From positions 6,778,994 through 6,842,993 of the forward strand of contig JABAKD010000019.1 of NCBI GenBank assembly GCA_012845835.1: a stretch of DNA of 64,000 nt, in the 5' to 3' direction. Shown piece by piece: positions 44,801-59,800 of the stretch. A model generated the notes under the pieces. The model searched no databases. It was not told the DNA's origin and saw only the letters and a program-made list of their open reading frames with translations. Both the position numbers and the translations under genes were made by a program. Each line of letters starts with the position of its first letter. The stretch's first letter is position 1. Source of the DNA: Undaria pinnatifida (lineage: Eukaryota > Sar > Phaeophyceae > Laminariales > Alariaceae).

Positions 44801-47800
44801 TCCCCACGTTTCCGCGGCGCATATATTAGTAACTCAAATTCGCTCCTATGGTGATTACAATAGGGTGTTTGAGATTTTCAACCTCTGTTGGGTTGGAAAA
44901 ATTGTGAAAACAGTGTTGAAACCGCCGAATGCCATAACCCAAGGCCAACCAACTCCCAAAAAGAATAGGAAAAAAACAAAAAACAAAAAAGTAAGAAAAC
45001 GTATTTCTTAACCATTTATTTTGCTGATTTTTCGGTCGAGTTGGCCTTGGATTGTGACGCTCGACGGTTTCAATACTATTATTAATACGTTTTCCTACCC
45101 AACACATACCTAACTAAAAGCTGGCACACTGCAAACACCCCAACATCGCAAGTTCGAATCCAACCTTCCACCACAATTATTCACAGTTTTGGTGTATTGT
45201 TTAGACCGCCGCGGGAAAAAAACATACTGCACTGTTTCGTCCAATCAATGCGGTTTCAGAGTCCCAATTTCCAAAGCTCCGATGAACGGGAATATCGATC
45301 GATTGTGCGCGTCGATCCTTACTGGGCTGACCGCAAGGTCACAGGGTGCAGCACCCAAAACCGCTGCGAAATATGATGTAAGGCATGTACTTATTCAACG
45401 AATCTTGAGGAAACACCCCCACGGCGTTCAAAGTCATGCATTTCCGCCCGACGCGTCCAAGTGGTTAGTCCGCTGTGGGAAAAAAACATACTGAGGAATG
45501 TTTCCATTCCAGACTTGATTGGAGCCTGTCCTGTGACCATGGACTAGACTATGGCGACAGTCGGTTGACGTGAGAACAGCAACATGATGCTTCGCAGTAC
45601 CTGCCAAGGGAACCAGCTTGGAGACGGAATGGACCCTAAGCTGTGGCTCCAGTAGCCCCCACGGGTCTCGAAGCAGAGCCATGAACGGAAGCCTCCTGGC
45701 GTATTCCTGCTTTGATAAGGCCGCGTTCAGTCAAAAATCAACGTCAAGCTTTGCCAAAAATCAAGATTCACACTTGTGCAAAGATTAAAACAACCCAGCA
45801 CAAGCCAAAATCAAATTATCACGTAGAAAAAAAAAACAGCCTCAGCAAGGCGGTGGCGGTGTGCCATTAGACATTGGAGCAAAGTGACCGCCTTATTGAG
45901 GGAAGCCGCCTTATTCATTCCGGGTTATGAGTGCAATTCCCAAGTCGTGCCAAGCGATTTCGAGCGCCTTATATCGGGATACCACCTTACTCAGACCGTC
46001 TTATGGCGGGGTCCCTACTGGACTGCCAACCGTCTAACTTATAACTACTGCTGTAGACTACAGTCGTAAGTATTCAGTACATCTGCTGTATTCATCAGGC
46101 CTGTCTATTGTAAATGACAGTGAGGAAACCCAACAGGTCGAATACGAAACCACTCTCAACATCTATCCTGCTCACCGCGTTGGCACCATCTCCAACGGTG
46201 GACAGCGCCACCACCCCCACCCCCGTAGCAGTGCTGCCACCATCCACAATCGGCAATCCATCACCGTCGAGGGGCCATGGGCTAGTGTAGTCTTTCAGGA
46301 TGGCGAGTGCTTCCAGACAATCCTCCAACTGCTTTATCTCTTCCTCAGAGCTTTCTTCCTCGCTCTGGTCGAAGGGGGAGGCGTGTGTGTTGGAGGGGGG
46401 GATTGATCCCTTTACAATTACGCCCTCATTTAGGGAAAACCTTCTTGGAGTTACTGTGGGACAATTTTTGCGATATCATAGTAAAAACCTTCAACCCAAT
46501 TAGGACTTCGCCCCAGTTTTCGGACACAAATTTCTCGGAATTAATGTAGGATACTTTTGCTAGAGCTGAGAGTCGGCAACATTTCACGACTAATAACCAA
46601 TCGGTAGGTGCCGTTAGCCAACTAACTGACTTCTAGTCAGCAAATCGGCGGGCGAAGTCAGCTGATGGCCAGCCGACCTGCCGACTTATTATGTCGAGCG
46701 AACTCTACAAGCAGGTAAAACCAATAGTTCGGATAGTCGGCACCTCCGGGAAACAACTAACGATTTGTCCGACTAAAAACTTAGTTGGTGACTCAAGTCG
46801 TGCCGGCTCACAACTCTACTTCTCGCAATATCACAGCGAAAGGGGTGCGTGGTTATTATCTCGTGAAAATCGGCGCCCTTGAAGGCAGCACTCACCAGGT
46901 ACCACTTTAAATAGTACAGCTGCCAACATTATAGGAACACGCGCAGCGGGACACCTGCAACGCGCTTGAGCACGGGCACCCCGCCAAACGCTTTTTGCAC
47001 CTAGCAGCTGCCTGGCAGCAAGCTACCGCAGACGGGCGAGAGAATCTCGGAACCCGACACCCCCACACTTACACCCAATGACCCAAGCACTGCGGGGCAT
47101 GGATTCCATATACCCAGTGACCAAAGCATGCGGGATAAGGATGTGGTGTCTCCAAATTGCGTGCATCCGCCAGGCCGGGGTGTACTCAATTTGTCCATGG
47201 CCGTACGAGTAGTCGTTTGACCATAGACCCTCGCATCCCTACTATGCCGGGACGGAGCACGTCGGGTTTTCACCAACCAGGCAGACATCGCTTGCACCAA
47301 GCGCAAAGCGCCGTGAGGTGTTCAGCGAGTCGCATCAAGGGTTAAATCCTTCCAAGAACCACTCGCAAGGCGGACTTCGGCACCTTGTGCCTACTTTCTT
47401 GCTTATGGATGACAGCGCCAATGAGTTACGTTGTTTTCTGGTGTGGCCACTCCAGAGACAACAATGGGTATCACAATGTAATTGCCTCGTGGGTGCCTCA
47501 CCATATTCACACTACGTGATGCGATCATTCCCGTTGTGCGGAGTTAGGGTTCTCCATTTCGCACAATATAATCTAACTCGATAACCATCATGGTGACCGC
47601 CCAAAAAACACAAAAAAAAAAACGGTACCCTGGCTGTCTAGCTTACGTAGTGATTGGCATGGTGTACATCGTCGTTGCCAACCAACGCCAACCCCAATAT
47701 AAAATAATGTTTACAGCGCCGGTGCCAACGGTGGCCAACTATTCTATAAATACTTCAGTGGGGGGGGGGGGAAGGGGGAAGAGGGGGGGCAGGCACGGGA

Positions 47801-50800
47801 ACCAGGGCACCCCGCGAAACGCGTTTTTTCGTACCTGGAACTGCCCGACAGCAGAGTACCATACACGAACGAAAGACGCTCGTAGCCCCAGCCCCCGCTT
47901 TCCCTACCCCCCTACACCCAGTGACCGACACATAGCGGAAACACAATGGCGTGTTTCTAACTTGGGAGCATTCCCAAGGCGTCCTGGGGGGGGGGGGGGG
48001 GGAGCAGGCACAGGCACAGGCACTCCGCAAAGAGCGCGTTTTCTCACACCTGGCAGCTGTCTGACAGCAGTATCCCGTATATGAAGGAGAGACGCTCGTA
48101 GTCTCGTTCGTCGATCATGCCAGGCGTCTCCAGCATGTGCCGAAGCATCCTCGCCAGCAAGATCCCGTGCACTGACGGCAGCACCCGTGTGATGTTCTCC
48201 TGCAAACCATGGAAACAATCCAAAAAGGGAAAATTGGAAATTGAAAATCGAATAAGAAGAGAAAAAAACAAACAACTTCATAAATCGAAAAGTGAAAAAT
48301 GAAAAATGAAACTTTCGAAAAGTACAAACATCCAAAAAACAAAGTAGCAATACATTATAAATCGGAAAATCGGAAATTGAAAATGCACAGTCCAAAAATC
48401 CAAAAACAGAAATCGATCGCACAAACCAGCGTGAACCAAAAACAAAGGCCTTCTCCCCACCTCCACCAACCCCAACCTCTCCTGCCACCCAACGGAAAAT
48501 CGTGGGGGGACACGCACGGCCGGGCAAGCCGATTATCAACAGATCACACAAGGAACCCCCCCCGCCCTTCCCCCTAACCCCTCTCTCCACTCCCGCCACC
48601 AACCCACCTGACAACATGTCGTGAGGGTACACGCACGGTCGCCCAAGTTGATTGTCGGCGTAGAGCAGACAACGAAACACCCCTCCCCCACCCACCAACA
48701 ACCACGATCGCAAAACCCCAACCCCAACCCTAACCGCTACCCCGCCACCCACCCACCCACCTGGTAGGACACGTCGTGAGGGGACACGCACGGCCGCGCG
48801 AGCTGGTTGTCGACGAATAGAAGGCAAGGAAACGCCTCCCCCACCCCGTAACGCTCGCAAAACTCCATGGTCAGGGCTAGGTCGCAGCCTGACCTCTCCA
48901 ACAACGCAGGAACGAGGGACTTCTGGTATTCCCCCGGCACCTCAGACCTGTCAGTACGGGAGAAGCTGGTGCAGTGGGGTGGGGTGGGATGGGCTAGGGT
49001 GGGATGGGGTGTGGTATGGTGGGCTAGGGTGGGATGGGGTGTGGTGTGGTGGGGTCGGGTGGGAGGTGGGTGCGTTGAGAGTACGGTGCTGACGATCATC
49101 ATGACAACCACGAAATCGGAAAAAATATAAACATCCAATCCGCGCCACATCCACTAGTATCGAAGGGGATGCCAGGATAGTAAGCAAATGTCACTGCAAC
49201 CACTACCACCACCACTACCACTACCACCACCAGCAACACCATTATCACGATCAACGCCACCATGGACCTCATCACCATCAACACCAGCACTAGCACCAGC
49301 ACGAGCATCAGCACCAAACCTCTACACACCCCTCACCCTCTATTGTCGAAGGGGATACCAAGGCTAGTGAGCACATGCCACCAATGAGCGTCCCGCTCCA
49401 CCTCCATGCACTGGTGCAGAAGATCGTGGTCATCCCAAGCACGGGCAGCGTACATACCCACCCGCGCCAGTATTCGCAGCCTTGTCAGCGTCAAAAAGAG
49501 GCGGGATGGAGACATGACAGAGGGGGGGGCGGGGGGGGGGGGGGGGGATGGGGCAAACGACGCATGTACAAGCGTTCGCAGTGCCTTCCAGCGTCATCGG
49601 TGTCGAGTAGCAGAATAGCTAGTCTATCAGAACAGGCAGCCTAACTTAGGCTGCAGGCAAGCAGTTATTAACAGTTTCGTTTGCTGCAACTAAACACAGT
49701 CACTGCTCGAGCAGCAGAACAGTTAATGCTAACAGCATAGTCAGCCAATAAAAAAAACACACACACGTCGGACAGATCACTGATCCCCACCTGATGATCT
49801 AGATCTTTCCGGGAAGATCTGTATGATGTAGCTCATGTTGCCGGTTGGGAGCCGTACGATCTGCATAATCTTGCACGTGTTTCCTGGGTTGGATATGTAG
49901 TCTACATATACAGGCCCTGCACAGCATTTCATAACGGAAGCTATAGGATCTACTGTAGATGATATAGATGATCTGTCTACTGTAGTTCGTGATCTGCGCG
50001 TGGTGTGAAATAGTCAGCCTATCAGAGTAGATAACCTAGCCTGCGTAAATCAGTGCGACATCATCCCTCGAATAGCGGCATAGTTCGTCTAACAGGATAG
50101 TTCACCAATAGATAGCTTAGCTTAGCACCTTCCGTAGTCGTCGCTGGAGTAGCGGATGGTGCGACGGAAGGCATCGAACGCCTGCCTTGTCGGCAGAGCC
50201 AGCATGTAACCGACAGCCAACGGACAGTCGATATGGTTAAACTCCAGAACCTGAAAAATCAAAAGGGGGCGATTAAAGGTGGAGGATGGATTAGGGGGGG
50301 GGGGGGGGGGGGGGATTGAAAACGAAGCAACACCAGACTCCAAGCGGTGTAAGGGAAAGGAGTTGGGGGGGAGGGGGGTACTAATTTCATGCATGACCGT
50401 AATCGTACGACCATAGATCCTCGCCTCCCCATAATATCGGGATGGAGCCCGAAATAGTAAAGAGAAAGCAGCACCGGACACCAAGCGACATATTGCATAT
50501 TAGTTCTAGCCTCGCATGGATAGGCATCGCATTACAATCACATCCAAGTCAAACCAAAAACTCAATCCAACCAAATCACTCAACTGAACCCAACTGAACC
50601 GACCCAAACCCAAACACCTAGCCCAAACCAAATCGCACGGACCTTATCCGTTAGTCCGGAAAAGGAGTCACCCAGCGAATCAACAGCACATAAAGGAGGA
50701 AGCGCCATCCCCGCAACCACCCTGAGACACAGCTGCTGTGCGCCCATACCCTGTAGGAACGCCAGCAGCGGGGAAGTCGCGTTCTCCAACCCCTTCTCCC

Positions 50801-53800
50801 ACCTCGAAGACAGCAACGCCTCCGTTGAGTCTGCAACTCCCGAGGAGGTGAGAACGGTGAGTTAACGGAATTATAATTAACCCACGCAGAAACAGCGTTA
50901 TTTTATTTAGCACGGTGTTTGCGAACTGCCAACTTTAGTTGGGTAGACGTGGAGTTGGGTAAGAAAACCTTCCATATTTTTAATAGTATTGAAACCGTCG
51001 AACGTCACAATCCAAGGCCAACCAATCACGAAAAATCAGCGAAAAAATACAGTAAGCTAGAAATACATTTTCTTGCCATCGTTTTATTCTAAACTAATTT
51101 TCTCGTGCGTTCGAATACCTTAGGTTGTGATGCTCGTCGGTTCCAGCACTATTTTTACATATTTTCCATCCCAAGCATAGTTTGGAAATCGCAAACGCCT
51201 TATTATGTAGGCGGTCGACTCGTACCTGAAGCAGGGGCTGCCGCGATTGCGTCCCCGCTAACAAGTGCTGCTCTGAGGCGCATTTCCTGCCTAACGAAGA
51301 GCGACACCAGCTTCAACGCCTCCTCAAGGGGAAGAACTCGCCCGTCCCCGGGGTACCACTGATTCCCAGCGTGCACGGCGAGGGGGGACACAAAAAATGA
51401 GGTATGGCGTTATCTCCTTAAGATACCAACACAATATTTCACCCCAACACTACGGGTGAGCATCGCAGTAGCATAACTTTATCGATACGGGGAACGCAGC
51501 GATAGCATTACTAGTGGCACACTGGTAAGGTGAACACAACAGTACAATACATAATGGCCATAATGGGTACTCAGCAGCACTTTGAGTAATTATAGCCATA
51601 TTCGTAGAGTCAACACAGCACTAGCACAATAGTACCAGGTATAATTTAGTGTGATATCATAGGGGGTCGAGAAAATCACATATATGAATATTAAAAACTG
51701 CTCCTCAAGTACGTACCTCGTAAAGGCCGGCAAGTGAATCTGCGTCGGAGTCTCCATCTGATCCCGACAGAAGAGAAGAGCGCGACGACATCCGGCCAGC
51801 ATCCTGGGACTTAGATGTGGACGAAAACTCGGGCGTCATGAGAGCCTCAAGCTCCTCCCCCCCCTCACACCTGGTACACCGCAGGAGTACCGCAGGATTT
51901 TTCGAGTGTCCCAGATGCGACAACGTGGGAAACAATGGCATCCACGGAATCCCGAAAGATTTTTGGATTGTCCCAGACGCGAGAGTGGCGGGGAAGGGAG
52001 GGGGCGGCACGTACGAACAAAAGGGGCGTCGGCGGGGCAGGGGGGGTGGGGGTGGGGGGGGTAATCCGCGACTGAGGTATTGTTGGGACGCGCGCTAAGA
52101 CAGTGGCAAAAAACTTTTGCCACTTTTTTTTCGGAATGAGGGGACTCCTCAACCCAAATTCGTCGGAATGTCACTTATTGTTGCGCGGTTTTATACATTA
52201 TATACCTTGGGCGCGGGATTGTTCATTGGGTTACCATTTCAGTTTGCTCACAAAAAAAAAAAAACGTGGGTGCGGAACAGGGCTTCCGAAGCGAGTAAGC
52301 CTCAGAAATAAATTGGTACACCTTTACAGTAGCACGCGTCTCAGCGTGTGGTTGCAGTGGTCAAATGAGACGCGTCCTATGATAGAGGAAGCAGTTTCGT
52401 CTGAACCGGTTTTTGGATGACAGGGGCTTCTTGACCCCAAATCGTCGAAATTTCGTCATGTTATGGCACGATTTTCGCTGTGTACCTAGGCCATGCGATT
52501 ATCCATAGGGGATCATAGCACGAGCATTTTTCCCGAAATATTTTTTCAGAGAGGCCTAAAGCTCCTCCGGTGAAGAGCCCAAGAAAAAAATGGTTCACCG
52601 CCACCTTTCAGCCAGTGGTGATGCTAGCGGCGCTATGGGGATGCTAGCTCCTTGTCAATAATCGTACGATGCGCACCCTCGGTGTGTCCTGGGTTGGTGT
52701 TTGTTGTGCAGAAACGGCGGTTTCGAAGCGAAACACAATAACAGAAAAAGGACTGCAGCGACGGCCTGAATATTGAAAAACAAAAAAATGGGCTTCGTAT
52801 TTCAAACGATACTGGACAGTTTGTCGGTTGAGGGCAGTTGAGGAGGGACTCCCGTTAGTCAGCAGCATTCTGATCAAAATTTCAACGATATTAGGCAATT
52901 CTTCAGTTGAGGAGGCCATCAGTCCGCAACCTTCTGGCCATGAAGTGCTGAGATCCCTTATCGTTGCACACGCACCAAAACATTTTGTCATCACGCTCGC
53001 ACGCACGCACATACCTCCTTAGCACCGCAGCGACAGCCTCCGATCCCTGCAGGAGGTCCATCGTCAGAGGAAGCTCCGGCCCAGCGCACAGCGCTGCGCT
53101 CTGCCTGAGCCCCCTCACCGACTGAGCCATGGCCTGCACAACAAGAACAACATCACGGTAGCGACTGACTTCAAAATATGATGTCGCGAATGGCAGCAGG
53201 GTACATGAGAAGGATAGCCGTTGCTAGGACCTCGCGCCGTAGGAGATTTGTTCGTAACTATCATGTCATCAACTAGTGTCCGCGCTATTAATAGTGGTCG
53301 ACGGTCGTAATAGCCATCTGGAAAAGGGTACGTCAACAACAACGACAACGACAGCAACAACTCGAGGCTACCCGACATGAAAAACTAATTTCCCACACCT
53401 GAAACAAGCCCACGTTCAAAGGCCATGCATGCATCGCACCTTTTTTTCCCATGTATCGCGTCACTAAGCTCATGAGTATATACTTTCGATGGAGCGAAGC
53501 ATCCTTTTTTCCGCACATCGCGTCACTGCAGTAGTATGGTACAGTAGGGGTCCACCAGTAAGGCGGTGATGTAACAGAGCAACATGACCGCCTTATAGAG
53601 GGAAGCCGCCTGATTCATTCCACGTTATGAGTGCAACTCCCCAGTCTCGCCAACCGATTTCGACCCACTTGTATCGGGATACCACCTTACTCAGACTGCA
53701 TTTTTCATTATTCTAGTTTTCCATCGAGCGAAATATCATTTGTTTTTCCACGTCCAACGTCAATGCTCAATATCCTTGTTTTTCGATCTTGCGAACTAAT

Positions 53801-56800
53801 ATATACTTCGAAGTATATTACTTTTACGCACCTGGCGCACGGCTGTCCTAGCCTTCGCACCCGCTTGACCATCCGCCCCTAAAGAGCCGGAGTGCGCCTG
53901 GTTCGCGACAAACCTGTTTTCAGTTTTAGGTTTTATCCAATCAACGATCGGTGGCGGATTTTGTTAGTTCTTATACAATCAACGATCGGTTCCGGCTTTT
54001 GATACCTGGTAGATGTTATCCAATCCCCGATTGGGGGCGCATCCCGTCTTCAAGGCCTTCCTCCGCACCTTTACCTGACATTCCAATACAGAAATGTAAA
54101 CACGCTAACCAAAAGCACACATTTAGATGGACAAGGCCTTAGACGTGTCCCTCAGGGCCAAATCGAAGCGGCCGACAAGCCAACGAGCAACAATAAAGAA
54201 TAAAACTATGCATGCATACACGCAAAACGCCCTCGCTAACACGCGAAAACAATGAACACAAGAGAACTCCGCACCACAACAGAACAAAACCGAAATACTC
54301 CGTCCCGGCATCGTAGAGCTGCAAGGGCCTATGGTCTTAAAACTACCGCGATGCATGAAATGAACACACGCCCGTCCCTCATCGTCCTCCTCCCGCATAA
54401 AACCTCCTTCCGCTCACGACGCGTGCTACGATGTCGGTATTAAGGTGTACAACCTTTTGGCATTTTTTTTTTGTGAATGATGTTCCTTGACCCAAATTCG
54501 TCAGAATGCCATTCACTTTATGCAATATCTACTTGTTTATATACCTAGGCCATGGATTTGTTCATGGGTTTGCATTTTCGGTTTACTCAAAATCAGTTTT
54601 TGCCTCATTTTGCCTCAGAAGGCAAAAATAAATAGAGCTCTGCAATATGTACTTGGTACTTGTTTGTGTACCTAGGCCATGGATTTGCTCATGGGTTTGC
54701 ATTTTCAGTTTACTCAAAATCACTTTTTGCCTCATTTTGCCTCAGAAGGCAAAAAAAAGAGATCCTCAGGTGAAGAGCCGCAGAACCGAGCTGGAACATA
54801 TCTACCCTAGCACGTGTCTCACGTGGATAAGGCCTTAGCTGTGTCCCTCAAAGCCAGGGCGGCAGCTTTCTCGTCCATCGTCGCCTGGTCGCGGAACAGC
54901 ATGTGGCAGAGACCGATCGCCTCGGGCACCTTGCCTCTGCTAGCGGCCTCATTGGCTAGATGGGATATCACGCTAGGCCACGCCACCCCCAGCAGCTCGG
55001 AAAGCCGCCTCGCCCTGCACAAAAAAAAAAAATGGTTTGATTTTTACGGTGCGGGGGCGGGGGCGGGGGGGGGGTTGGGGGGGGGGTAGGCGGTCGTGAT
55101 ATTTGAGTTTGATTTCGGTGGCGGAGGTGCCATGTGCGGGATGTGAGCGAAGGGGAGGGGGGATAGGGGTCGGACGAGGGGCGCGAGTGTGAGGGGGGGG
55201 TAGGCGGGGGAGGAGAGGATGGGAGGGGGCGGGCGCGTATTGTTATAGTTTGATTTCGTCGAAGGAGGTGGCGGAAAACCTCTTGAGATCCGAACACAGG
55301 GTTTTAGGGGGAAATCCCTTGAGAACAAAGTAGAAACTGTTTTGCAGTAGTAAAAGGGAAAAGGGATGTGGGGGGAGGGGGCGGGGAGAAAGGAGAGGCG
55401 GAAAAGTGGAAGATTGAAATTGATAAATCTGGAGTATCTGGAGCGGTATTGGATCTTACCGATATGGAAGGCGTGTTGGTTCGGTGATATGTACGTAGTT
55501 TATCCAGCAAGCACGTGTAAGGGTGAACTTGGGCACGACAGGTACTAGAAAAGCAAAGCGTACGGCAGAGTACGGGAAGCTGGTTGGTAACCGACTGGCA
55601 GAAACTCCTGCTGCTGCGAGGATTACGGGTGAACGGGTTAGCAGAAAGTTTAGGGAGAATATTTATATTGATTTTGGTTCCGAAACAACCATAACCCGAG
55701 GACAGCTGAAAACAGCAACAACTGCCGCCAAAGCCTCCGAGGCTTCCAGAATCTCCAACAAAAAGCCTGAAGCGTCCCTCCTCACCTGTGCAAAAGTCGG
55801 GGAAGCGCGTGCATGGTCGCCTTTCGAGCCCCTCTGGTAGCACCGCCGGCCTTCTTAGCACCGCCCTTCTTAGCACCAAGTGGGGCCGGCGCAACACGCA
55901 TGGGCTCACGCTCAAGCCCACGACCACTCGCACCCCGCCCACCTACCGCCTTCTGAAAAAACAGCAAAACCCCACGGTAGGGAAAATGATTCAGTTAAGG
56001 CGTACCAGCGTGTAATCCTCATGCTATTGCATGCTCGTTTCGCGTACTTGGGTGTTTTCAACAGCATAAAAAGCAGCATCATTGAGTGAATTTTCGCAAG
56101 GATAAACCGGCATAACTGATAAAACGTCGTATTACTAGCAACTTCTTTTTGTGTTTAGTCTCCCGCCCACCTGCCGCCTTCTAAAAGAAACGACACCCCC
56201 CCGCCGCGGAAAGGATAAATCATAACCGAGGGGGTGCATTACATAGCGTTCGCGAAACAGCAGACACGGTACACCGATCCATCCTTGAAATACGAAGTAC
56301 AACTATTGATGACGCAGTGGTATATCCATTTTTAAGACCATCCATCTTAAGACTTTCCGGTGGATAAGACCAGGCTTATCCCTTTAAAAAAGACTACTTG
56401 GAGTTAATACGGGACCATTTTTTGCAGTAGGAAAACACAAAAACTAACACGGAAACAAGCAATGGCCCGTCCCGAGGGGGTCTTAACGGACTGGGTATAC
56501 CCCTGTAGTTTGTTTCGTGTTTTCGATCTACCACTCGCGCCTCTCCCACCTGCCGCCTTCTGAAAAACAACGAAACCCAGACCACCATGGTAGAAAAGTT
56601 TTCAACGAAAACGAGGCGTTGACGGGTACTACGATGGGGGTATAGCACATTTTGGTCAAAATATTCACGGCCTGCAGATCATCGATCCCCATTTGATGAT
56701 CTAGATATTTCAGGGAAGATCTGTAGGGTTTAGCTCATGTTGCCGGGTGGGAGCCGTACCATCTGCATGATCTAGCACATGTTTCCTGGGTTGGACGCGT

Positions 56801-59800
56801 ACTCGATAGACTCAGATCCTGCACAACATCTTATAACGACAGCTGTAGGATCTACTGGAGATGATCTAGATCACGACCTGGCCGAGGCGTGAAACATTCT
56901 AACAAGGATGAGGGAGCCACACCACGCTAGGGTTGCGGCAGACGTTCCTAAGCTCCTGACATGAGGAGTGAGGAGCTCAATATCTCACCCGACACATGGC
57001 TTTCGAAGACAGACATTCGTTCGCGCAACCCGGCCAACAGTTCTATGCGTCAGTCCTAATGGCAAACATACCCGCAAAATATCATAATAACCGATAGTTT
57101 CCCACTTGAGGAGGACAACCGGTCAGGTATACCTTTTTTTGTCTCAAAACGTGTACGCCCTACCGTGAGATGATTCGAGGCTCCGCAAGCGAGGAACCCC
57201 ACCAAAACCGTTGGAATGGCTCGCGCTGCGGTAAAGGTTGTACTTTGAGTGCCAATATTTTTCTGAAAGGATGGGCTGCTCAACGAAGAGACCACCCAAT
57301 ATCTTGCCATTCCAATTTACATTCTGTGAGTATGCTAGGTGTGCACGTTGTGCATGGGAACGTTCCTCGGATTGAGCGAACAGTGTTTCTCAAGGTCGAG
57401 TTGTGGGGGAGGTTTTGGAGCTCCTCGAATGGGGAGCTTGACAAGAAATTGAGCTGTACCTCCACCGTACCATGCGCAGAATGCTCTATCGTAGCACGCC
57501 TCAGGCGCAGTCCTAAAAGGGGTCAATAACGGCCCTCAGTTGCACCTGGTCTCCGTGGAGATGCTCTTCCAGCCCCACCAGGCCCTCCCTCATGATGCTC
57601 CAGCACGCGTGACTGTGCGGTCGGCCGAGTGTCTCGAGCGACGTGAACACGCCGAACTCCGTCTGCAACGCAGAGATCCGCCGAAGGTCGTTCGCCATGC
57701 CAACCAGGTCCCTGTTAGGCCCGCCCCCGACATATAAGAAGCAAGCATAACACGCCTTATTATAGGGCCGTCATTAGCCACATGGTACAAATGGCAAAAA
57801 AAATGAAAATTTCGGCAACTTGTTTTTGTCAAGCCTGATCCCTCCCCCACCCACCCACATGCGAGGCGTTAAGAGCGCCTAACAAGTGGTACTTAATACG
57901 GTGCAGCCCCCCCTTCGCGCGACTCGCCGAACACTTCACGGCGCTTCGAGCTTGGTGCACGCAATGTTTGCCTGTCGTCGGTGACAACCCGGTATGCTCC
58001 GTCCCGTCATGGTAGCGATGCGAGTGTCTAAAGTCCTACGGAGTACGACCATGCATAATACAATGATTATTCCCCCCCCCCCCCGCGTTCCCCTCGTCCG
58101 TACTCCCCCATACTGTAGGACTGTAGGCTCACACCACGCAATGAATAAACACACTTGGAAGGCAAAAATAACATGAAGCACCCAGAGCATGCTTACCCGG
58201 CAGTCTCCTGGCCTCCGCGCTGCTGGCCCCGCCTCTCCCTTAAAAAGCCCACCACGGCAGAAGCGGCAGCGGCAACCAAAACCGCCTCCTCCGCCTCAGA
58301 CCCGGGATCAAGAACCACAGCATCCCCTCTGCTGCTGCCCTCTTCATTATCCGTGGAAAACTTGCACCCCCAGAGCTATATCGAAAAAAACATGGGCACA
58401 CGTGTTTCGGGAAGGAACAAAAAGAGAGTGAAAAATACGTGCACACGCGTTTTAGGAAGGAAAAAAAAAACGAAATTCGGGCACACGCCTTTTGGGAAAT
58501 AAAGGGGGGGCGTGCCAGGGCAAAGGTGTACTCCTAGTTCAGCGTAGAGTCAACCTCGACGTACATGCCGTTGGTCGGGGAAGCTGTGACTGCCGTTCAT
58601 AAGATTTACTCGGGTACATGCAGTTGGTTGGGATTGCGTCCATGCACCTGCGGAACAGTGGCGTTCTACGTACGGGTATCCTCAAAGTACATACCTGGTA
58701 CGTGTGATATGTCCATAGGACTCGTTTCAGTGGAATCTACCGCCCTTGAGGTACTCGTAAGGAATCCATGTTTTCGAGACACACTAGGGCGTTTAGCGAT
58801 TTCCACAATTCTGTTGGGTAGGAAAACGTTTATTAATAGTATTGAAACCGACGAATGTCATAACCCAAGGCAAATCAAACCAACGAACAAATTACTTTAG
58901 AAAAAAAAACGAAAGGAAAACATATTTCTAACCTAATGTTTCGTTGATTTTTTGTAGGTTGAGTTCGGTTGGCCTTGGATTGTAACGTTCGACGGTTTCA
59001 ATACTATTAGTAGTATTAAATGTTTTCCTACCCAACTCCTGCCCAACTATAAGTTTGCCGTTCGCAAACACCCTAATGCACCCACGTTCTAGAGACAAAC
59101 TGTTTGAAGCTAGTGTGGGATCATTATTGCACCAGGTAAAGGGTCTGTAGGGTTATCCCTTTCCCAACTCCTACAATAATCCTATTAATAGTCTAACCCC
59201 AAGTGGTTTGTGCTCAAAACGGGAGTGCGGCGTTAAAAGGGGCCAATATGGGCATCACCAGCAACTCACTCGTCCGGGGTTGAGTCCGGCGTTGACGGCG
59301 TCGAGCTCCAGGTCTTCTAACAAGCGGACCAGGTACAGAAGGACCTCCTCCGCCACGCGCCTTGTCGGGACACGCAGAGCCAAGATCAGCAAGGGAACGA
59401 ACACAAGGAGGTAATTTAGGGGGCGCTTGCCACCGCAGGAAGGCATCAAAAGCAGTAAGACTCCTCGTTTGAGTAGCTCTGTTGTTGTTGTTGTTGTTAA
59501 TGTTGTTGTTGTTGCTGTTGTTGTTGTTGCTGTTGTGGTTGTTGTTGTGGTTGTTGTTGGTGGTGGTGTTGCGTTCTCACACAAACTCTTGTAAAAAAAT
59601 CTGGAGTCCGCCGTTGCACAAAGGTACTGGAGCCGCAAGAAGATCCGAAAACCCATAATGAAATCAAAATTCGGCCGGGAAACACTACGCTTTCCCGCCT
59701 AAAACACACGAGGCGAAGACGGCGCACAAGTGAAATGAAATTAATGTGCAAACTGAACTACACAAACTACAGCTCTATGCTTACACACAAACTGACTTTT

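Noticed and set aside
45440-45495. tRNA-Ser-like stretch
   Set aside because: Only an A-box-like segment is visible; no cloverleaf could be drawn and no B box at the right distance.
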